5,894 nt of DNA from Bacillota bacterium (GTDB lineage: Bacteria > Bacillota > Clostridia > Oscillospirales > Acutalibacteraceae). Of this stretch, positions 1 to 3,411 are shown in pieces. The notes under the pieces were generated by a model. That model saw nothing but the letters and a program-made list of their open reading frames with translations. It searched no databases and had not been told where the DNA came from. The stretch lies in NCBI GenBank assembly GCA_023458915.1, contig JAEWWM010000080.1, positions 1 to 5,894 on the forward strand. The letters are read 5' to 3'. Position 1 is the stretch's first letter; every line of letters begins with the position of its first letter. Made by a program: the position numbers and the translations under genes.

Positions 1-557
1 ATTTAGCACTAACCGGAACCGCCAAATGGAGCGATACTGCAAACTCAGACCCAATGACAGACATTAAAAACGCGCAGGATAAAATTGAAGAAAACACAGG
101 GGTTAGACCAAGTATTGCAGTAATGTCGAGAAAAACTTTTAATTATTTACTTAAAAATGAAAAAATTAAGTCAGGCATACTTGCTCAAAATATAACCGCA
201 AACATCTTTATGACCGATGGCATTTTAAAAGCGTTTTTGAAAGAACAATTGGGAGTTTCAATCATTGTTTACACCAAAAAATTTAAAGCTGAAAACGGCA
301 CAGCCTCAAGCTTTTATCCTGACGACATGTGCGCGCTTCTTCCTGAAGGATTTTTAGGTTCAACTTGGTTCGGAACAACTCCCGAAGAAAGAACAGGAAT
401 GCAGTCGGGAATGCAGGTTTCAATAGTTAATACGGGCATAGCTGTTACGGTATCAAGACCAAATGAAGTGCCGCTTAGAACTGAAACAATTGCATCTGAA
501 ATTGTGTTACCGTCTTTTGAACGCATGGATGAATGCTTTGTTATGAAGGTTAACTAA
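1..557 (+). CDS. Major capsid protein, C-terminal part (5' partial)
   Basis: This is the shell subunit of the phage head. The frame is already open at the left edge: the first whole codon is at position 3, and 184 residues are visible before the TAA at 555-557. The ATG at 54 is only an internal methionine, because coding sequence continues upstream of it (LALTGTAKWSDTANSDP). Features resembling the lambda gpE-like capsid family (Phage_cap_E) are the W-S-D...SDP stretch, then a helix ending in a G-x-x-P turn and a VMSRKTFNYLL segment, then the C-terminal block MCALLPEGFLGSTWFGTTPEE (327 onward). The last part reads as strands ending in a short conserved-looking tail (SFERMDECFVMKV). Its place directly before a gp6-like connector supports the call. 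The N-terminus lies outside the window, so total length and any scaffold or delta domain cannot be judged. The family assignment is from recognition, not a search. Confidence 0.9.
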   Translation, partial: LALTGTAKWSDTANSDPMTDIKNAQDKIEENTGVRPSIAVMSRKTFNYLLKNEKIKSGILAQNITANIFMTDGILKAFLKEQLGVSIIVYTKKFKAENGTASSFYPDDMCALLPEGFLGSTWFGTTPEERTGMQSGMQVSIVNTGIAVTVSRPNEVPLRTETIASEIVLPSFERMDECFVMKVN

Positions 558-588
558 CTAAACTTAAAAACTAGAAGCGAGGTATATT

Positions 589-891
589 ATGACGCAGCTT
601 GAAAGGCTTAAAATATTAATCCCGGATGAAAATAACGACGGATTACTTCAAGAACTGCTTGCCCAAGCTGAAGATGCCATAAAACAAAGAAGACGCACAC
701 CTACTGAGCTTCCACTTGAAAGTCAATATTTCTCGCTTCAAATTGAAATAGCTGTGTTTTTATATAACAAACTCGGCGCTGAGGGCGAAAAAACACACTC
801 TGAAAATGGAATTAATCGAGGCTATGAAAACGCTCATATTCCCGATAGTATGCTAAATTCGGTTGTGCCTCTGGGGATGATAATAAAGTGA
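589..891 (+). CDS. Head-tail connector protein, HK97 gp6-like (DNA packaging adaptor)
   Basis: This 100-residue protein is probably the adaptor ring that sits under the portal and stabilises the packaged head. It has the usual size and pattern of the Phage_connect_1/gp6-like family: a mostly helical N-terminal half (LERLKILIP, then LLQELLAQAEDAI with an RRR patch). A PTELP segment and a long helix (YFSLQIEIAVFLYNKLGAEGE) follow, then the characteristic HSENGINRGYE motif at about residues 71-81, and a short tail ending in VVPLGMIIK. The ATG at 589 is preceded by GAGGT at 579-583 with 5 bases of spacing. The gene starts 31 bases after the capsid stop, and its TGA overlaps the GTG of the next gene, so the two are probably translationally coupled. 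The call is supported by both motif and position. Confidence 0.87.
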   Translation: MTQLERLKILIPDENNDGLLQELLAQAEDAIKQRRRTPTELPLESQYFSLQIEIAVFLYNKLGAEGEKTHSENGINRGYENAHIPDSMLNSVVPLGMIIK

Positions 892-1292
892 GAAGCTTTA
901 AAAAAGATAAAACAAAACTTTATGTAGCCAAAAGACTACCCTCTATTCCGATTCTAGATCAAAATGGCAATCCAACCGGCGAATATGCAAAGGCTTATGA
1001 AACCCCAATCGTGCTGAGCTTAAACGCAAAACCCATTACAGATAAAACCGAACAGCAGATGTTTGGCGAGGATTTAGAGCATATTTTAAAAATTACGTAC
1101 ACGCCGTTTGATTCAAAGAAAACAGTTATTTCTCAATATAATGCCGTATGGCTTGGCATAGAGCCTAATGGGGTTTTAAATGAAGCTGACCCACAACATC
1201 CAATGAACAACAATTACATAGTTATCAAAACAATTAACCTTGGAAATCAAAATGTAGCTTTTATTAAAAAAGTAACCGGTGAGCCACAGTGA
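888..1292 (+). CDS. Probable head-closure protein (neck component)
   Basis: This 134-residue protein has no motif I can name with certainty. It is small, mixed alpha/beta in appearance and rich in alternating hydrophobic residues (IVLSLNAKPI, LKITYTPF, NYIVIKTINL), as expected for a compact beta-barrel. It lies between a gp6-like connector and a gp10-like neck protein, the slot that commonly holds the head-closure (SPP1 gp16/lambda FII-type) subunit. Its function is therefore inferred mainly from synteny. The start is GTG at 888, overlapping the upstream TGA as GTGA. GGGGATGA at 873-880 serves as the ribosome binding site, 7 bases upstream. Its own TGA overlaps the GTG of the next gene in the same way. 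Gene reality is secure; the exact role is moderately supported. It could also be an uncharacterised head-tail joining protein. Confidence 0.6.
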   Translation: MRSFKKDKTKLYVAKRLPSIPILDQNGNPTGEYAKAYETPIVLSLNAKPITDKTEQQMFGEDLEHILKITYTPFDSKKTVISQYNAVWLGIEPNGVLNEADPQHPMNNNYIVIKTINLGNQNVAFIKKVTGEPQ

Positions 1293-1759
1293 AAATTGAT
1301 GCTTTTAACATAAGCTCCGTAAATACAGCAATAAATAACCTGATTAATTACAGAAATAAAATTGATGATACTTTTAAAACTGAAGTTTTGGAGCTTACCA
1401 AAAAAGGCTATGAGTATATGATTTCTATAGTTCGAGAAAACACAGGGAATCTAAAAAACAGTATCTCTTGGGAATATGATGAAGCCGGTAATAAAGGGAT
1501 TATAAGAGTTGGTTCAGATTATGGAATTTTTGTTGAGTTCGGCACAGGAATAGTCGGAGCAAATTCGCCTCATCCAAACGCAGAAAGCTGGAAGTATGAC
1601 GTAGATAATCACGGCGAACAAGGCTGGTGGTATTATGACGAAAATCAAAATAGATATAGGTGGACAAAAGGCCAATCAGCAAATGCGTTTGTATATCAAA
1701 CCGCGGAATATTTGAAGAAAGAAGCCTCAGAAAAAATTCAGGTGATAGTAAATGGTTGA
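1289..1759 (+). CDS. HK97 gp10-like neck/head-tail component
   Basis: This 156-residue protein belongs by recognition to the HK97-gp10-like family, which acts at the head-tail junction. The N-terminal half is helical (about residues 10-52). It is followed by TGNLKNSI and a strand pair leading into the family hallmark YGIFVEFGTG at about residues 74-83, then a GANSPHP turn. A Trp/Tyr-rich insertion (GWWYYDENQNRYRWTKGQ, about residues 111-128) precedes ANAFVYQTAEYLKKEA, the conserved C-terminal helix; this arrangement is common in Bacillota phages. Translation starts at GTG 1289, overlapping the preceding stop, with GGTGAG at 1279-1284 as a plausible ribosome binding site. The end overlaps the next gene by 8 bases. 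Exact structural role (neck ring versus tail completion) differs among phages and cannot be settled from sequence. Confidence 0.87.
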   Translation: MKIDAFNISSVNTAINNLINYRNKIDDTFKTEVLELTKKGYEYMISIVRENTGNLKNSISWEYDEAGNKGIIRVGSDYGIFVEFGTGIVGANSPHPNAESWKYDVDNHGEQGWWYYDENQNRYRWTKGQSANAFVYQTAEYLKKEASEKIQVIVNG

Positions 1760-2147
1760 TATTCAAAATCAAATATTTAATTCCTTAAAACAAAGAGTAG
1801 AAACTCAGTTTCCAAACGCAAAAGTCTGTAAAGATTTTCAGCCTGTAGCCTCCTCCTTCCCCACCATAACTTTTTATGAGATAGATAATTCCGAGTTTGA
1901 ACATAATCTTGATTACACACAAAGGAAATCAAACTTAGCGTTTCAAATAGATATTTTCACAATTGGCGGTACTAAAGAAAGCCAGGCGAAAGCAATTTCA
2001 AAAGAAGTAAGCGAGGTGATGGAAAACTATTATCATATGAAAAGATTATTTGCAAACCCGCTTGTGAATGCGGACAAAGACATTTACAGGTATACAATGC
2101 GATACTTTTGCAAAATTGACGAGGACAGACTACTAATTTACAGTTGA
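1752..2147 (+). CDS. Probable tail terminator / tail completion protein
   Basis: This 131-residue protein probably caps the tail tube at its head-proximal end and docks it to the neck. Supporting features are an N-terminal helix (IQNQIFNSLKQRVETQFP), the FPTITFYEIDNSE segment at about residues 36-48, and a SNLAFQIDIFTIGG strand at about residues 60-73. A helix carrying KAISKEVSEVMENY comes next, followed by the DIYRYTMRYFCKID strand near the C-terminus. The order, size and alternating pattern match small tail terminators (SPP1 gp17/lambda gpU-like), which typically lie between the gp10-like gene and the major tail protein, as here. The ATG at 1752 overlaps the upstream gene by 8 bases and uses AGGTGA (1740-1745) with 6 bases of spacing. 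Confidence is good for a tail-completion role and lower for the precise homologous family. Confidence 0.75.
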   Translation: MVDIQNQIFNSLKQRVETQFPNAKVCKDFQPVASSFPTITFYEIDNSEFEHNLDYTQRKSNLAFQIDIFTIGGTKESQAKAISKEVSEVMENYYHMKRLFANPLVNADKDIYRYTMRYFCKIDEDRLLIYS

Positions 2148-2167
2148 TAATTTAAAAATAAAAAATT

Positions 2168-2173
2168 GGAGGA
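2168..2173 (+). promoter_or_regulatory. Strong ribosome binding site that fixes the start of the tube gene
   Basis: GGAGGA lies 7 bases before ATG 2181. A longer in-frame reading is possible from TTG at 2166, but that codon overlaps the Shine-Dalgarno sequence itself, and no comparable site lies upstream of it. The ATG at 2181 is therefore the preferred start. Confidence 0.85.
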
Positions 2174-2180
2174 AGTTATT

Positions 2181-2600
2181 ATGTTAGTAGCAATTTCAGA
2201 CGTAGGTACCCTACTTTGTGTAAAAGGAACGGATGATAAGTATACAAAACTAATTTCCATTACATCGGCGCCGGCAACTGGAGCAGCACCCGGTACAATT
2301 GACGTTACAAATCTTGAAAGCCCGGTAAAGCAGTATATTTCAGATAGGCCCGATACGCCAGCATATGAATTTGAAGCAAATTATTTAAAAACGGCTTATG
2401 AAAATCTAGTAACGAAAATCAGTTTGACAGTATCTAAAGATTACCTGATTGTCTATCAAGACGGTTCAGGCGAGAAATTTACAGGAACCGGAGCAATTTG
2501 GAAGAAAGAAATTTCAGCCGGAAATGCAGTTAAAATTGGCATATCTTTTTCAGTTGAAAATCATGAACACATCACAGATACATCGACTATAATTGAATAA
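2181..2600 (+). CDS. Major tail protein (tail tube subunit)
   Basis: This 139-residue protein is the likely repeating subunit of the tail tube. It starts MLVAISDVGTLLCVK, and the next segments read as strands typical of tube proteins: TKLISITSAP, then GTIDVTNLESPVKQYISD. That second segment, an 'I-[DE]-V-T-x-L-[DE]' strand followed by an inward loop, is characteristic of TP901-1/lambda V-type tail tubes. A helix (LKTAYENLV) and C-terminal strands (LIVYQDGSGEKFTGTGAIW and AVKIGISFSVEN) complete the compact fold. There is no room for a C-terminal Ig-like decoration domain, so this is the minimal form. It sits between the tail terminator and the chaperones, as expected. It has its own strong ribosome binding site after a 33-base gap instead of a coupled overlap, consistent with the need for many copies. 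Confidence 0.87.
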   Translation: MLVAISDVGTLLCVKGTDDKYTKLISITSAPATGAAPGTIDVTNLESPVKQYISDRPDTPAYEFEANYLKTAYENLVTKISLTVSKDYLIVYQDGSGEKFTGTGAIWKKEISAGNAVKIGISFSVENHEHITDTSTIIE

Positions 2601-2617
2601 ATTTGGAGGAATAAAAA

Positions 2618-2965
2618 ATGTCAGAATTTAAAGTATCAGTCGGCGACAGAGAATACACTTTAGAGTACACTCGCGATAGTGTCAGACAGTTTGAAGCTCT
2701 CGGCGGAAGCATTCAGAGTATGCAAGAAAAAATATTTACGTCTATTGATAATCTGTTTTATGTCGGGCTTTTAAAGCATCATAAAGGCATAAATTATAAT
2801 CTTACTAAGAAAATATCAGATGAAGCAGTTGACGAATGGGGCGTTTCAAATATCTATCCCATTCTTGCCGAAAGATTCACAGAAGTTTTAACTCATGAAG
2901 GTAATATTTCAGGTGATAATAAAAGTTTTTTAGTATCAGAAACAGTGAAGCCCAAGAAACAATAG
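2618..2965 (+). CDS. Tail assembly chaperone, short form (lambda gpG-like)
   Basis: This 115-residue protein is the short, unshifted product of the chaperone gene. It matches by recognition the small tail chaperones of Bacillota phages: an N-terminal beta hairpin (FKVSVGDREYTLEYT), then RDSVRQFEALGGSI, a helical middle (DNLFYVGLLKHHKGINYNLT) and a C-terminal helix (YPILAERFTEVL). A loose tail rich in K, S and P follows. In lambda the equivalent gpG coats the tape measure protein and keeps it soluble during tube assembly. The ATG at 2618 has GGAGGA at 2605-2610 with 7 bases of spacing. The TAG at 2963-2965 lies about 30 bases past a T TTT TTA slippery heptamer, so the last ten residues (after Leu105) exist only in this form. 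It is encoded between the tube and tape measure genes, the canonical place. Confidence 0.87.
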   Translation: MSEFKVSVGDREYTLEYTRDSVRQFEALGGSIQSMQEKIFTSIDNLFYVGLLKHHKGINYNLTKKISDEAVDEWGVSNIYPILAERFTEVLTHEGNISGDNKSFLVSETVKPKKQ

Positions 2966-3321
2966 ATTTAAGAAAATTAATACGCTATTGGTGGAGCGAA
3001 TTACTCCCTAAAGCACTATATATAGGGTTAAGCGTAAATGAGTTTTGGTATGAAGATCCCTACCTGCTTGAAATTTACTCAAAAGTTTATGAGATGAAAC
3101 TCAAAGATCAAGCTGAGCAGTGGAAAATAAAAACAAATTTTAAAGCGTGGCTTCAAGGAGTGTATATCCAAAATGCAGTAGCTTCGGTGTTATCAAAAAA
3201 TGCTCGGTATCCGTCTAAACCTTTTGATATTTCAGAAAGCGGCAACGAAAACATTAAAAGTAGTGAAGAATTAATAAGAGAGCGCTCAAAAGAAATAGAT
3301 AAAATGTTAAATCATAAGTGA
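2618..3321 (+). CDS. Tail assembly chaperone, long frameshift product (lambda gpG-T-like)
   Basis: Reading the first frame to 2932 and then stepping back one base (resuming at AGT 2932-2934) gives a fusion of 105 + 129 = 234 residues, ending at TGA 3319-3321. The -1 frame is closed by several stops just before 2923 and then open without interruption to 3321. It has no start codon with a ribosome binding site near its beginning, so a frameshift is needed to express it. The appended T-like part reads DLRKLIRYWWSELL, GLSVNEFWYEDPYLLEIY, then WLQGVYIQNAVASVLSKNARYPSKP, which resembles the C-terminal halves of such fusions in Bacillota phages. It ends in a charged helix (ELIRERSKEIDKML). In lambda the T domain recruits tube subunits to the chaperone-coated tape measure. 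The Met codon at 3094 is internal, not a separate gene start. Confidence 0.87.
2911..2916 (+). promoter_or_regulatory. Internal Shine-Dalgarno-like element upstream of the slippery site
   Basis: AGGTGA lies 9 bases before the first base of the slippery heptamer. In dnaX of E. coli an internal Shine-Dalgarno sequence about 10 bases upstream of the slip site stimulates -1 frameshifting by pairing with 16S rRNA. The spacing here is similar. No start codon at suitable spacing fits initiation from this site. The role is an inference from position. Confidence 0.45.
2926..2932 (+). other. Programmed -1 ribosomal frameshift site (T TTT TTA)
   Basis: The heptamer TTTTTTA is split by the zero frame as T TTT TTA, exactly the X XXY YYZ form, with codons Phe 2927-2929 and Leu 2930-2932. 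After slipping back one base both tRNAs re-pair with TTT at their first two positions, and reading continues AGT-ATC-AGA in the -1 frame, which stays open to 3321. It is the only X XXY YYZ heptamer I found in the window where both frames are open (2923-2965). The same heptamer is used by HIV-1 gag-pol. It lies near the 3' end of the short chaperone gene, as in lambda G/T. Confidence 0.87.
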
Positions 3322-3345
3322 GAAAAGAAATATGAGTTCCAAGGG

Positions 3346-3374
3346 AGAACCGTGAATTTACGCGGTTCTTTTTT
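3346..3374 (+). terminator. Intrinsic-terminator-like hairpin between chaperone and tape measure genes
   Basis: AGAACCGTG (3346-3354) pairs with CGCGGTTCT (3361-3369) over 9 base pairs, one of them a T-G wobble, enclosing the six-base loop AATTTA. A run of six T follows at 3369-3374, sharing its first T with the stem. This is the form of a Rho-independent terminator for plus-strand transcription; the minus strand lacks a T run on the other side. It sits 25 bases after the chaperone stop and 34 bases before the tape measure start, inside what should be one operon. It may therefore be a partial terminator that lowers tape measure mRNA, or act on RNA stability. Confidence 0.7.
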
Positions 3375-3397
3375 CACTTCTATTTTTAAAAAGTAAG

Positions 3398-3411
3398 AGG
3401 TGAAAATCTTG
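3398..3411 (+). promoter_or_regulatory. Ribosome binding site and TTG start of the tape measure gene
   Basis: AGGTGA (3398-3403) lies 5 bases before TTG 3409-3411. The first in-frame ATG is not until 3529, about 40 codons on, and would remove the LEITGSADKAVNALDRI segment that looks like the usual N-terminus of such tape measure proteins. TTG is therefore the preferred start. Confidence 0.8.

Noticed and set aside
314..526. Minus-strand ORF of 70 residues inside the capsid gene
   Set aside because: It lies wholly within the strongly supported capsid coding frame, is antisense to the operon and resembles no known protein.
1500..1772. Minus-strand ORF of 90 residues across the gp10-like gene
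   Set aside because: It is antisense to a recognisable FVEFGTG-containing gene, and its composition looks like a reverse-frame shadow.
2166..2180. TTG at 2166 as the start of the tube protein
   Set aside because: The codon overlaps the GGAGGA ribosome binding site for ATG 2181, so the five extra residues are an artefact of the longest reading.
3006..3027. CCCTA/TAGGG inverted repeat as a frameshift stimulator
   Set aside because: Only five pairs with a 12-base loop, and about 73 bases past the slippery site, too far to act on the ribosome at the slip site.
3094..3321. Independent 75-residue gene starting at ATG 3094
   Set aside because: The same frame is open back to 2923 with matching phage protein sequence (GLSVNEFWYEDPYLLEIY) before this Met, and no good ribosome binding site lies at the right distance. 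It is the end of the frameshift product.
3332..3396. Mini-ORFs in the gap before the tape measure gene (ATG 3332, 7 codons; GTG 3352, 14 codons)
   Set aside because: Both run through the terminator-like hairpin, are very short, and their sequence is explained by the stem and T run.
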